DNA of 64,000 nt from Jacaranda mimosifolia (Eukaryota > Streptophyta > Magnoliopsida > Lamiales > Bignoniaceae), in contig CM032129.1 of assembly GCA_018894105.1 (NCBI GenBank), positions 29,653,468-29,717,467 of the forward strand, written 5' to 3'. The notes under the pieces are model-generated. The model made no database searches, was not told the origin of the DNA, and worked only from the letters and a program-made list of their open reading frames with translations. Numbering within the stretch: the first letter of the stretch is position 1; each line of letters begins with the position of its first letter. Positions 1-13,700 of this stretch are shown piece after piece. The position numbers and the translations under genes are program-made.

Positions 1-1247
1 ATTAATTGTCTTTGCTGCTATTAATAATCTCGAGATACACCAAATGGATGTGAAAACGACATTCTTGAGTGGTGATCTCGATGAGGAAATTTAGATAAAA
101 CAACCCAAAGGGTTTGTGGTTTCGGGACAAGATAAAAAGGAATGTAAGTTAATTAAATCGTTATACAGTTTAAAACAATAATCTAAACAGTGGCACCTTA
201 AATTTGATTAAGTAATGATTCTTCAAAATTAATGAAGGTGACAAGTGTGTGTATAATAGAGGTACATCAACTGAATATGTCATTGTGTGTCTATATGTTG
301 ATGATATGTTAATCATGGGAAGCAACAGTAACATAATCAAAGAGATAAAGAAATTGCTAAGTCGCAATTTCGATATGAAGGATATGGGCCTTGCTAATGC
401 CATACTTGGAATTAAAATTATAAGAACACTGGATGGGATAGCATTAATACAGCCGTATTATATTGAGAAAGTGTTATAAAGGTTTCTAGATCCCGCCAGT
501 AGTCCAGTGAAAACACCGATACATGCAAACTAACAACTTACCAAGAATAAAGGCAACGGAAAGGCTCAAGTGGAGTACGCACGTATAATTGGAAGCCTCG
601 TGTATATTATGAATTGCACAAGGCCAGATATTGTATATGCAGTAGGTAAGCTGAGTAGATATACAAGCAACCTTGGACAGGAGCATTGGAATGCTATTGT
701 CAGAGTACTAAGATACTTAAAACAAACCATGAAGTATGGGTTGCATTATAACAGATATCCAGTTGTAGTTGAGGGATATAGTAATGCTAACTAGATATCT
801 GACTCAAACGAGTCCAAATCCACAAGTGGATGTGTATTCACTTTAGGTGAAGCTGCCATATCGTGGAAGTCCTCGAAGCAGGCCTGCATAGCAAGGTCAA
901 TGATGGAATCAGAGTTCATCACTTTAGATAGAACAGGCGAGGAAGCAAAATGGTTGTGCCAATTTTTGGAAAACATTCCAAACTGGCCAAAGCCTGTGCC
1001 GACAATTTGCATTCATTGTGATAGCCAATCTACTATAGAAAGGGCACAAAATAGTATGTATAACGGTAAGTCTCGACACATACGGAGGAGACATAATATC
1101 ATTAGACAACTGCTCTCTAGTGGTGTTATCTCAATTGACTACATAAAGTCTAAAGATAACCTTGCGAATCCGCTAACTAAAGGTGTAAATAGAGAGCAAG
1201 TAAATAAATCATCGGAGGGAATGGGACTGAAGCCTTTAAATAACTGA
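1..1247 (+). pseudogene. Ty1/copia polyprotein, RT and RNase H part (decayed)
   Basis: This is the C-terminal part of a copia-type polyprotein; gag, protease and integrase would lie left of the window. The RT fingers motif QMDVKTTFLSGDL is read near 41-75, the YVDDM catalytic motif near 291-306, and the RNase H core (SGCVFTLG, then KSRHI) near 825-1085. The frame closes at a stop near 1247 after the usual GMGLKPL tail. The copy is dead: in-frame stops occur at about 92, 180, 477 and 792, the last replacing the Trp expected before ISDSN, and there is a frameshift near 220. A non-coding stretch of about 580 bases leads to the 3' LTR. Confidence 0.92.
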
Positions 1248-1829
1248 GTCACCATAACGAGAACCCTACCTATGTGATTGGAGATCCCATGAAGTAGGTT
1301 CAAAGGGAAAAACAAGTTGTGCAACTGTGACTCGACGTAGAAGCATTGTGGGGGGCCTTAACCCTCTAACCCATTCCGTTGATGAGCAGACAATGCATCC
1401 TGGAAAAGTTCTAGGTTAAGCGTTGCTTTTAATGACTCTCATATCTCGATATTTCGAGTGGGGGTGCAACAAGAACCTCTTAATGAGAAGTCACCGATAT
1501 GAATAGGATTGGGCCGATCCTATGAGAATTTTAAGGTTGGATTCTTAGAGTAGTACTTGTGAATACCAAAAATTGTTAGGGGCCGAAATGAACTCAACAT
1601 GAACCACAAAAGCTGAATATTAAGTGGTATTGTCTTGATGTACACAAAAGCCGAACAGTTCAAGACACCACATTCACTGGTTGGCAAGTGCACTCGATAG
1701 TTCTCACTATAGAAGGTTCAAGGCCAAAAGCTATCTCTCCTGATGCAGTACCATTTGAGCTGAACCTCTATCATGTCATTACATTCATAAGTATACTTAT
1801 CAGATAATTTGCTCATTCATGTGGGGGAT

Positions 1830-2967
1830 TGTGAAAATTTTGGCATTATGAGTGATGATCTACCAACTTTGGTTAGAATTAATGAGAGTTTTATAAAGTC
1901 AAATTTACTGACTTTAAACTAGCAATTTCATCTCATTGAGAAGATGTTTATTAAGTGGTTATATGCCAAAAATTAATGAGGAAGTGAATGAGAAAATTGA
2001 TCTAGAAATTGGAGAATGAGTTAAGGAATAGCGAAGACATGTGTATGGGTGGATAGCTTGAAAGTGTCCATCCCACATTGGAATACAAAGCTAGATTTGA
2101 GCTAGTTAAATAACTTAGGTGTGGCTTAAGGGGTTGGACCCCTTTGGGGGTACCCAAGTCTTTAGAGGGGAGAGGACCTACATGAGTGTGGGTTTGGGTT
2201 TGGGTTTGTTTGCAATGAACCATATGCGCGCGCGGACCACCAACCATCCGACCGGCTCAACTCAGATCGGGGCAGGGTGGGGGCGATGGCGTGGGTGCGG
2301 TCCGAATATTATATTTTTAGAGAAAATGTATTTTAATTAATTTTAAATTAAAATAAATTAAATAGCTTTAAATAATAATTATATTATCGAATTATTACTT
2401 TCGGTTTAAATTATAATTATGTTACATAATTAATTTTCGATTTTGAGAACCGATATTGGTCCTCTCCTGATGGTCATGTTCAAAAACTCTAACCAGTTCC
2501 AACCATGTCTTTTCATTAAAGTTCTAAAGTAGTGTCCTTAACATTTGAAAATTAAAGCTTTACAACTTTTAACATGTCTGATGGGCATACAATAGTGTCT
2601 CACAGTAGCAAGCACCTAGCATTTATAAATGTGGGGGGTACATTCGTGCATTAATCATCAGAAAAAACATACAACATTCATACATACTCACTCACGCATA
2701 CAAAGCATTCAAAAGCAGAAGTTAAAGTCAGTATAGGGTTTGGAGTCCAGGCAATTGGAGTGCAGCCTTTGTCTAGCCAGGTCGTGGTATCTTGGGAGGT
2801 TGTCCGTTGGAAGTCTTTGTGCACACTTTCTGTTCCTAGTTTGTTTTATCAAATTTTTGTCCTCTTAATTTGTTTCTGAGATTGATGTTTCACGTGTTAA
2901 TTATTTATGCTATTGCTTTTGTTACTATCTATTTTATATATACACTAGTGCGTATATAATTTCAACA
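1830..2967 (+). mobile_element. 3' LTR of the copia element
   Basis: A purine-rich tract (GTGGGGGAT, 1821-1829) directly precedes TGTGAAAATTTTGG at 1830, the usual start of a copia 3' LTR. A TATA-like TATAAAT lies at 2624-2630. The right end is placed at ...TTTCAACA (2967), giving a TG...CA element of about 1.14 kb. The 5' LTR is outside the window, so the right end and target duplication cannot be confirmed. A small open frame at 2119-2340 inside it is not a gene. Confidence 0.7.
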
Positions 2968-3215
2968 TTTTATCCCATTACTTTTCATCTTATATCACCA
3001 AGTAAACGGGTGCTTAGGGGATTGCACATCAAATGGCCAAATAAACCAACCATTTTATTGTTGTAGCCAATTTGTAAAATCTCCCATGACTTTCCAAACC
3101 AATCAACACAGATCTACCTCACATATCCTCCCCGTATTCTAAATGCAATTTTGGTAAGGCGGCGTATCATTGGAGGGATTTCTTTTTTTTTTTTTACTTA
3201 CTTTGAAGTTTTTTT

Positions 3216-3557
3216 AAGGCCCGCTTGATTTTATTTTCATCATTATTTTTTATTTACATCATTTCTAAAATTTAAAAAGTAATTTGTGAAAATGAATTTG
3301 TATTTGAATAAGTTATTGACAAAGTAATGATTATGTTGAATTTAGTAGGTTATACGTGGAAAGAGATAGTGATAAGAAAATAGAGAAAGAAGATATATAA
3401 GTTATTGGGATAAGATATATAGATTATCGGGGAATGTGTCTTGAAAATAAAAATAAAAATGATGTCGGATGAAAATGTATAAAAAATTATGTGTTTCAAT
3501 TTTCAAATGATAGAATATATGAAAATGAGGTTTGAAAATAAAACCAAACGAGACCTT
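3216..3557. mobile_element. MITE (type B), about 340 bp
   Basis: The left end AAGGCCCGCTTGATTTTATT is matched in inverted orientation by the right end, which reads AAGGTCTCGTTTGGTTTTAT on the other strand. The interior is AT-rich and non-coding. Similar ends occur at 17251-17600, 29808-30243 and 38820-39245. The flanking bases are too AT-rich to decide the target duplication. From 2968 to 3215 I see nothing. Confidence 0.6.
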
Positions 3558-3697
3558 ACTTTTAAGTAGTCAATAGTTCAAATCCATGGGAAAAGAAGAA
3601 AAAGGAAAGGAAATAGAAAATTACCCTCATTTATTTATTTGTACATATATACAAAATATATATATACATCGCATCATATATACATGATAATTTTCAG

Positions 3698-4400
3698 GGT
3701 TAAATTCATTTTACCCCATGTACTATGGTGTATGTATCAAATACCCCCTCAAAATCATCTATCATTAGTAAAATAGCTGACGGTGTCAAAACTTTATAGT
3801 AAATTACTGATTTAATCTCATAAAATAACTAAATAACATAAAAACCTATGATACATGGCTGTTTTTCTGCACAAATGGCCTCTGTTTTGTTGGTCCCATA
3901 TGTCCTGTATTAGAATGAAGTTGTTTAATGTTCTTTTAAAAAAAAAAAAATTAATATTTTTGTTGGATTAGGAGTTAGATGATACTTTAGGTCGTAAAAT
4001 GAAAGTAACAAAATTAAAGTAAGAAACTTGAGTATATATAGTAAATCACAAGGGTATTTTGGATATAAAATTTTTCAATGATCATATGTATAAAGGAAAG
4101 ATAATTTTAGTATTATATTAGCCAAATAACCATTACTTTTCTAACGACAAAGAAGTTTGAGTGGGGTATTTAAAAATTTTGGTAGTACAGGTTCCAAATA
4201 TAAATTTGTCTACATAAAAAAAAATGTTACGTATCCTAAATTTTTATGCTATTTAGTTATTTTTTTATGTTAAATCAGTAATTTACTGTAAAGTTTTGAC
4301 ATCGTTAGCTATTTTACTAACGACAATAACTTTGAGGGGAGTATTTGAAAGTTTTAAAAGTAAATGGATGTATAGTACAAGGGTAAAATGAATTTAAACC
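3698..4400. mobile_element. Non-autonomous element with long terminal inverted repeats
   Basis: The ends are GGGTTAAATTCATTTTACCC at the left and, on the opposite strand from 4400, GGTTTAAATTCATTTTACCC. Similarity continues inward for roughly 170 bases on each side, including a shared stretch around AGTAAATTACTGATTTAA. A third, weaker copy of the arm lies inside near 4140-4200. No coding sequence is seen. Long arms suggest a Mutator-like or foldback element; an exact target duplication was not found. Confidence 0.6.
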
Positions 4401-4552
4401 TATTTTTTAATTTGAGTTAATTAAAGACCTTTTTGAATTGTAATCCATATTTCAAGTTTTGCTGGTGTCCACTTTCCCTCATTTTCGCGGGAAAAATTGG
4501 GGTGAGGGTTTTGTTTTCTTGATTGGTTTTTGAAGAATTTGAACGAAAAAGA

Positions 4553-6819
4553 ATGGCACAAGCAGTGGAAAAGTGGTACAAGCAGATGCCAATCATTACG
4601 CGTTTGTACCTCACTGCCGCCATTGTAACCACCATCGGCTGCTCTCTCAGTTGTTTCTTTGGAAGTGGGAAAAAAGCTGAAATGAATTATTCATTTTTTT
4701 TATTTTTATTTTTTTGGTACGAAAGTGTTGAATTAATTTCAGTGCTATGTGTGAGCATGATTCCTGTGAAAAGAAGGTCGGATTGGTTTGAATTCTTATT
4801 GAGGTTCACGAATGGATTGTTTGCTTAGTTATTTACTGGGAGAAGATCACGGAATTAAACAGAGTTTTTGTTATGTTGGTTATTTTTTCGGAAAAAGGAC
4901 ATTTCGCTGAATGGAGTTTCTTTTGTGGTGATCTGCAGATAATATCTCCTTATGACTTGTACTTGAGTCCGAAGCTCACGGTTAAGTATTACCAAGTTTG
5001 GCGGGTTATTACCAATTTTTTGTATTTCCAGAAAATGTAATTGTCTAATATCTATCCTTCAAAAGATGAGGTTTATTTGGTTGATTTGTTGGTTGATTAG
5101 GTTTTGCTTTGCTGATGGCCGGAAATAGGTCATTGTGTTGGCTGTTCAATTTGATCTATCTGAGGCATAAGATTCTTGGTTTTTTGTCGTTGATGTGGAT
5201 AATTATATACTTGCATTCTAACTATTTGCATAAATGAAAAGTGCCCTAACAATTTCTACTGCAGATTAGTCCAGGACTGCATTTTCCTTTCCATTATTCA
5301 TTAAAGACATGTTTAGTAGCACATGCAGTTTATTACTTAGTCTATGTTTTAGTATCTCACATCCTTTTATGGCACCACGAGATGTATCTCTCTTGAACTT
5401 TCAATTCACAAGTTGTCTTACCGTTCTCCGCATCTGCATGTTTGATTAGTAAATGAAAAGGGACGCAGCTCGGTGGTGATATTGACCTCCTCTGAACCAC
5501 TTGCGTACATGTTATGATTTTGTCTTATTGATTCAGGACTTCTGTAATCGATGTATGGATGATATGATGGTGTTCCAATATTCATGTTGCTACCATGAAT
5601 TTGCTTGATCAATTTGGTGGAAAATAACCCACAGCATGATCATTGCCAGATTCGTTGTCCATTTAACTCAATTTGGAACTGTTTCTTCCAGACTTGGACT
5701 TTTTTTCCACATGTTCTTTCTGGCTCGATACTGCAAGCTTCTTGAAGAGAACTCCTTCCGGGAGAGAACAGCAGATTTCTTCTACATGTTGGTGTTTGGT
5801 GCCTCAGTTTTGACTGGGATTGTTCTTGTTGGGGGATTGATTCCCTATGTCTCAGAGTCCTTGCGAAGATTATATTCCTTAGCAGTTCACTCACATTTAT
5901 GATGGTTAGTTTTCTTGTAATTTGTAGGACATGATTTCACAATTTTACAATTAAAGCCATCACATTTTTGTGTCTCTAATCTTGTTTCGCCGTTATATTA
6001 GTTATATGTATGGAGCAAGCAGAACCCCTCATCCACATGAGCTTCTTGGGACTTTTCACTTCCACAGCAGCCCATTTACCATGGGTTAGTGACATTATTC
6101 ACCAACCTGATGCTTGATTATCCAGTTGTTGGGTAAAAGTATGCTTGTTGATATGAGGAAGCTGAGAAAATGTCTGCAGTCGCATTGATTTCTTAGATTT
6201 TTGGCTGACGTTTTCGCCTAATCCACTTCACGAAGTTACCTATATTTTCAACTCTTAAGACAGGCTGCAATTTTGCAGGACCCACAAAAGTTAAAATGAT
6301 GGAAGAAGCAAAGGATTTTATCTGCCAATTAACATGAACGCTTAACCATACTCGAAAATTTTGGTTCTTTTCCATATTTCTGATGGATTGGTGATTCATA
6401 TTGGTTTTTGTCCTTTCTCTGCAGGTTCTTCTTGGGTTTTCTATCATGTTGGTGCTAGCGCTTGGGTGGATCTACTGGTACGTCCTCACTGTGTATCTTC
6501 CATTGTCAAAGTTTGTATGGCTTTTGATTATTGATTTGCTTGCGTCCTTTAAGCCAGGGCTCAGCCGCTTTTTTACTTGACAATCAATTTACCAAAAAAA
6601 TGGGCTTCAACCTTGGTCCAGAGAATGAGAGCTGGTCATGCCTACTGTTTTCTTGAAGATGTGTACCCTAGATTGTCGGGCAGGCGACCCCTGAGAACTC
6701 CAGCTTTTATTAGATCATTGTCTGCAGATGAGCCAGTCGTGGCGACCAGGCCACCAAATGTGAGATTTGCTCCTCACACCAGCGGACAATGTTCATTGAT
6801 TCAGTTGTGTGGCATCTGA
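4553..6819 (+). pseudogene. Derlin-2-like ER membrane protein, broken copy
   Basis: Derlins are ER multipass proteins that act in retrotranslocation during ER-associated degradation. Six exon-like blocks match plant Derlin-2: 4553-4650 (MAQAVEKWYKQMPIITR), 4939-5036 (IISPYDLYLSPKLTV), 5692-5904 (HMFFLARYCKLLEENSF), 6002-6084, 6425-6477 and 6622-6819 (PLRTPAF, DEPVV). Several faults block expression of a normal protein. Exon 1 has no in-phase GT donor after GCSL. One-base shifts lie near 5860 (after IPYVSES), near 6030 (the AAC-CCC-TAC-ATC position) and near 6455 (GASAW region). Other splice sites are still GT-AG. The C-terminus ends RFAPHTSGQ..., shorter on matches than the family. Identity is secure; calling it dead rests on the indels being real. 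A short 5' flank (4401-4552) shows no clear promoter element. Confidence 0.82.
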
Positions 6820-7717
6820 GCTAGTGAATATTGAGCTTTTCAGAGCTCCCGTCAATATTGTTGATGGCAATTCGTCATCCTTACCCGCACCTCTCCAGTT
6901 ATAGCCCTGAGTGCATGAAAATACCTCCTCCACAATGTCCAGTGTTGAAGGATACAGGATATTTTCCTTCCGTAACAAGGAAGTTTTGTGTACATACTAA
7001 TACAGGCTTTTGTAGCATATGCACTCACAGTAATACCCAAGAATGAAATTGCTTTTGCATGTCCCTGTGCTTATCTTTTGCTCTGGGTGCATTTCATCCT
7101 GAATGATTTTTCGGCAATTGGAGTGTGAGAGGAGTAACATGTCTATCTCTCATTGTCAATTTTGCCTTCAAAAAAGCTAACAGAAAAAACAAAAATAAAA
7201 CGCAAAAATCAAGAAAAAAAATAAAATGGAGAAGGCCATTAGCATTGTCATGGGAGAGGGCATGTGCCATACCATTTTCCCTTCCACATCCATCAAAGCT
7301 TGTTTCAACTAGACAACAGAAAAGCAGCAATCGGACTATTACATGTGATTATTGGGAAAAAAGAAAAAAGAAGCTGAAAACTCTAGCAAATGTAGGGGAA
7401 GAATAACCTGCGCCATGACAAGAAAATGTACCATGCAGTAACTGTAACCACTGACCCAAAGACAAACTTCTCAAAGCCACAAAACCCAAGGAGAAATCAA
7501 TGTAATAGTTATAACACTGCATAAGATACAGGGAAATAAAAATTTATGATGACATGCGCCATCCCTGAATCTTAATAGATCTGGATTCTTTTCAAGGCTT
7601 GATTTCATCTTCAAGTCCAGTAACATAAAAGCTGGAACAATGAGAATCCGCCAAAAGTGACGCCACCGCCAACAAATATCCTTAGCATGTCATGGGTGGT
7701 ACTGCGCTTTTGGTCTA
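6820..7717. other. Tail-to-tail spacer between the Derlin relic and the TOM1-like gene
   Basis: This holds the presumed 3' untranslated regions of both converging genes. Open frames here (7125-7406 and others) have no recognisable family, start in no clear context and are A-rich. I see no further gene. Confidence 0.5.
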
Positions 7718-10700
7718 CTAGCGGATGGGATGGTACTGGGCTGATACTCTTCTGGGAGGAAGCTTGCGCAAAATATACAGGACAAGAACTGAAGGAAGAA
7801 TCTCAACCAGCTGTTTTTGCATGAATTGAATTAGAACATAAGACATAGCTAATACTAACATGAAGTTGGCGCGGATGTAAAGAGAGATGTTGATACCAAG
7901 TAATAGATTGCATTCAGAACTGGATGGTCCAGTACGTCAAGTGATGCATCCGAATCAAAAGCAGATAGCACAACCTGCAGTAGAGAGCAGATCATAAGAA
8001 TAAAATGGAGCAAGCTAAGCAAAGATAAGAGGAAAAATGTTCAGGTATGGACGCAGATTTAGCTATTATAAGAGAAGTAATATCCAGATAAACTACAAGC
8101 AAATTCTAGGATACACTCACCATATGAGGTTAGTCAAGAAGGAAAAAAATCTATGCAATGCTTTTCCATAAGAACAAATGAAACAAATGGTAAGATATGG
8201 CTATGTCTGAATCAGGATTTTCCAGCTTAAGACCATGTAAGGAGTATGATGCTAACAAGAGGTGAATGAATATCTTGTGAAAGAAATTTCAATAAGACTC
8301 TTGGAATCCCAACATGCCATGGGCCAGAAGCAGAAATAGCTACTAGTCCCAGCAACAATGACGGTATAAATATGTATGCATTTTATATGTAATAACAGTT
8401 AACTATGCATATGGATCAATACAGTGGCGGTGTATTCAAATTTAAAAAAATAAAATCCGATTTAGGTTTCTAGTGATACCACTATTATATAGGCAAAGAC
8501 AAGTGATAGGATTCAGTTTCACCTAATTTTATATCAAATAAGAAAATGAAAGAAAAATTGAAACATACCACGAAGCACCTTATAAGAAAGCAAGTGAAGC
8601 ATATAGCTGTCACAGATCCAACCTGAAAATAACGTCTAGTCAGTCCACACAAATGATTGAAGGAACAACAAAGGTAGGCATAAAACACATGGGTATGCTA
8701 CCGGAAAATCCTAAAAGTTTTTCTGATGGAAATGATAACAGACAAAAGTTGGCCATATCTGCTTTCCACATGGATGTCCCGATATTAATTAAGCTCTTTT
8801 GACACCATAACAAGACGAATAAAGTTTGCCATAAACTATTCTAAATGAGAACAAACCAAAGTTGGTGTGCAAGACAAAGTCTGAACTTCTACTGCTCCTA
8901 ACATTAGAAATTTTAGTTCCATATCCCCAAGCATATTCCACCAGAGATATGCGCTATATGTGGTAATAGAAAACTGATCTCTCATAAAAATGAATCATTG
9001 TTCCGTTTATCCATGAAACAGACAAACAAAGCGACACACGCACATGGAGAGAGAGAGAGAGCGAGGGAGAGAGAGAGAGAGAGAGGGAGAGAGAGACAAG
9101 CTTCAAACTTAGTAGGATGCGCTTCTGAATCTTCAATATCTTTTCAAGTAAAAAAGTACTGAATCATTTGTTATGAGACTGCTGATCTTACTCGCTCAAT
9201 GGAAACAAATCACATCATCTAGAAATCTTGGGTAGACCTAGCAATCAACTACTGGCATAAATTTCACAGTGAATTGAAGTACAACTTTTAGGCACCTGGC
9301 ACTTGGAAAAAGGTACCTGACACTTGAGCAACAATTTGGATTGACAGGAATATAAAAAACAGATCAATGTGATTTACTTTGTTCATAACTGTCTAAAACA
9401 AAGATGATATCCATTTATGTTGGAGACCTATTTATTAGGAAAATCAATAAAGGAAATTTAAACATGATTCACATGAATACATTACCAGGAATGTATCTTC
9501 TAGATTTGGATAACCAACAAACATGGTATTTCAATATTGAACCTAAAACCCATACCGAACCCCAACACTAACTCTTAGCAGTTAGTAATTCATAACTCCA
9601 CCTCAGATGCAGTGGAACAAAAGGAGCAAGAATTATTTAGATAAAACCAATCCCTGAAAACAGCAACCCCATTCCCTTTTTATGGTTCAATAAGTAGCCA
9701 TCATATTTCAAATTTGGAACTTCCAGGAGGCAATTGAATTGAGTAATCTTCACTATGGAAAAAGGTTGACGTATCCACAGAACTTAAGCCAATGTTACTT
9801 ACAGTTGAATCCAATCTAGCTACAAAGTGGGAATCAGAATTTCCTTCAATGGACAAACACCAACCATGCATCTTGTTCCAATTAAATATGATAAATGGGC
9901 ACAAACCTCATGAAGCTTCTTCCTCCTCCCTTTAGATTCAATGGGGAAGCGTCTCAGCATGAAAAATAACCTGAAAGAAAAGAGAGAATTCTGAATGCAC
10001 AAAAAAAAAAAAGAAAAAAAAAATACAAACTTAATACTTGAAGAAATTAGTTGCAATAGATTTATAAATTGGTTAAATGCTGAGCCGCCAACAACTCCCA
10101 ATGCTCACCTTCCTCCATATAGCAAAAACCCTAATGCGGCTATAAATGATACCACTGCAGAGATCAAAAGAGATGAGCAGGATCAAAGTATCAATACTCC
10201 GGAAAACTAAGAAAAGCAAACGCTTCAACCTCCGAATAAAGGTAAATTTGAAATAAATAAATAAAATTGGAGTGAGATTAACCTGCAATAAATATCTTTC
10301 CAATGAACTCTGCAATGCTGTTATCATCTATCCATAGGTATACCCAGATGCAGACCTGATGTCAAAACATCTATCTAGTCAGATTTCACCAATCAAACAA
10401 CTGATTTTACACTCTCCATCCAACTTTCGTAAACATTCCACTTTATGGAACACCCAAAAATGTTTACAAACCTCAAAAACTTTACAATCCTTGGCAAATG
10501 AAGACAACTTACAGGAAAGGACAAAGTAACTTATGACTCAAAAAGTCTATGATGATAATATATAAATAAGTTAGAAGTAAAAGCTATTTTCAGAATTAAC
10601 TTTGTTGCTTGTGCATCACTTGGATCTTTCTAATATCTTGAATCCTCTTTCACATCTAATTATATCTACTTGGTTATGTTTGACCATTTTTACTTTGTAT

Positions 10701-13700
10701 TTTGTGATAGGCTTTCTACCATTCATATTTTTTCACAGAACCATCAAGCGATCATCCATTTTGTAACCTACTTTTTGGATAAGGGCAGATACGATAAATT
10801 TGATTAATGTCCACATCTAGGAGCTGAAAAGTCTGTATGGTCTTGACTCTTGAGGAGGACCAAGTTGGATACCAAGACACTTCATCACTATGTTTGTCCT
10901 TTTGACATTATGTGATCTTAGGCCATCTTTCATGATAGATAGAATATTTCAGTTTTTCTCCTCAAACACTTGGCTTATCCTCTCTCCTGGGTGTTGCTAA
11001 GATCCCTCAGGACAAACATACGGTTATTCTGGTCCCTATTTACTCTTGCTTCGTCACTGTTATTTCTTATTCTCATGCAATCAACAACCACAGAAATTCA
11101 TCAATCAGAGATTTAGTCTAACTCTTCCACTCTTATTTCTCCCTAGTTGATATGCCAAATCATTTCCTAAACATGATTCTGTTCTTCTGGACCTCCAAAG
11201 TTCTTCAGTGTTTGTTAGAAGGCAATATTCAACAAAGTAATATATAGTGCAACACCTATTTTTCACTCCCATGTCAATGTGCATCAACAGCTCTCATAAA
11301 ATTCCCTAAATTTTGCTATCCAATGAGACCAACAAGCGCCGAGAAAAGGATCCCACTAGTTTTTATCAGATAGCATGCATCTCAAGGCAGTGAATGAGGA
11401 AGGGGAAACAAACATCATAATCCCTCCAAGAGAACATGATATTTTTGTCTATGGTTATCACATCAATGGTATCTGAGAAATTCAATCACAAGCTAGAACA
11501 GCTCCTGCTGCCAAAATTATGTCCTCTCATTATTAAAAAAGCTTTTCTTTAGGACCACCACAGGCACAAATAGAGCTAAAAACTAGGAAATGATAGCAAC
11601 TGGCAGGAGAGTTGCACAAATGGAATTGCCAAATACCTGTATGAAGTAAATTGCACCATTGACAGAAAAATAGAAAATTCTCAGTTTATCAGTCGGCAAA
11701 CTTCTAGCCTGATCAACAAGAAGGATGAAACTATCAGTGATTCCTCGTGTAACACTACAGCAACCACAACTCATAAGTGTCTAAAATTCACCAATGCTTC
11801 TAGACAACAAAAGCAGTCACACTTCGGTCAGGTGGTATTTTAACTAGAATTCTCAGCTTATACCTGATGATATATCTCTGCCCAGAAAAGGACAAGAAGG
11901 GTATATGTAGAAAAAAACAGCAGGCCAGGAAGATCCAGAAGTACCAAAGTAAGGGCCTGAGTGATAAGAAAATATAGTAAGTGTCAAAAATCTGAAAAAA
12001 AAAAATAAAAAAAATCAGCAACATAGAATTATTGACAATTGACAATTGGCAATAAATTGATGACACCATAAGCATTTTGAATGACAATTTTGAATTGTTC
12101 CATACAGGGCAAGGAGCAGGTGATGCTGTCTCTGAGAAACCAAAATCCAACTACTTTACACCTTCAATTGAATCAAACAAACAAGTAAGCAGTAGTGCAT
12201 CTTGTAGTTGATGAGTAACACCAACAACCCCAACCCCCCCCCCCCCCCCACAACAAAATAAAAAAGGTTGAGAAGAAAAGAGAAAATTCCACCATTGTTA
12301 TCTGTCCAAGTAGTATTGCTAAATGGTGTACTCTTCAGGTAACTAATGCCATACATCCCAAACCAGCTAGGCAAGACAGCAAGAGGTTGTATGATAACAA
12401 TAAAAAATGGGTGGACAGATCCATACATGGAATAGTAGGCAACAACACTGAGCAAGTTTCATCAAACATATTCTTTTCACTTAAATACCTTCTCCTTTAT
12501 TATTTCCAACTCAAAAGGGCTTCTTAAGATACATGGTCTTTCACATCAAGATTCATACATGTTGAGACCTATTATCGTAAAGGGCTTGCAGAAGAAAGTT
12601 GTGAGGAAGTAAAAGAACAAAGAACAAATTTAAACTATTAAGTAGGATAAACAGTAGGCAAGGTGATTTTTTGTGCGGAAAGAAAGTTGTACAGAGTAGG
12701 ATAAACCATTAACAAGGTGAATCTTACCTTGGGATGCAAAAGAAATACTTGCTTATGAAATCCGAACACAACGGCACGCACTGCAAGTGGGTAGCTTGAC
12801 CATTAATGCAATGACAGAAACATAAATATGGAATGTTCGAGGGATTCTTCTTCATACCTCCATTCACAATAAAGTTCATCAGGTGGAAAACCTTCTGAGT
12901 AGTCCAACCATACTCAGGCACCCTTAGTTCAATCCTTATCAATTGAATCTGCATGCCATAAATATGCCTTCAGTTTAGAGACTGCTGTTTCATACAATAA
13001 AAGTTCGCAAACAACTTATGCTATGATGCTGAATAACATAGATATTAAGTCCCTTGATGACTCTTGGAACTAAAGCATGCGATTGAAAAGACATGAGGTG
13101 TTAGCTTAATTTAGATTTAGGAGTCTTATAATCAAAAGGAAAAAGAATTAGACCCTGACAATTCATCGCCGTGGCCATTACACTTGGAAAAACTATTAGC
13201 TGGACCAAGAATCACCGCGCTCTAGCCATAAAAGGGTTTCTTAAAAATTTCTCCTTTTCTTTTGACAACTGAATTGACTGTGAGACCATTTCACATAATC
13301 CATAATTCCATATCCATAGTTCTGTCTTCTTTTTTAGCTCTTTAGCATTCCAATTTCTTAATGTGGTGTTTAAGTCTAAAATTCAGTGTCAATAAGACCT
13401 AAGGGAAGTATTTTCTTTCGTTGGTTGTAAAGAAAAATATGAAGAGAAAGGCATACAAACATTACTATGCAAGTCGTTTGTTAATTATACATTATTTTAT
13501 ATTTTTTTTAAGTCCAATTATATTTAAAAAGCTTCAAAATTTTAATGTTTGGTTCCATTAAGAGCAACAAAGAGATCCCTAACGTGGTTGCCAGCATAAC
13601 ACAAACGAGGAAAAAACATCCATTAACCCACTATCAAATACTTGTTTTCAACTGAAGCCATAAATTTTAACCGTTGTGCTAATTTCCAGCCACAGAATAC

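Noticed and set aside
2119..2340. Open frame in the copia LTR as a gene
   Set aside because: It lies inside the LTR, has Gly/Arg low-complexity content and no family resemblance.
8954..9136. Minus-strand frame rich in Ser-Leu repeats
   Set aside because: It is the translation of a GA microsatellite inside a TOM1-like intron.
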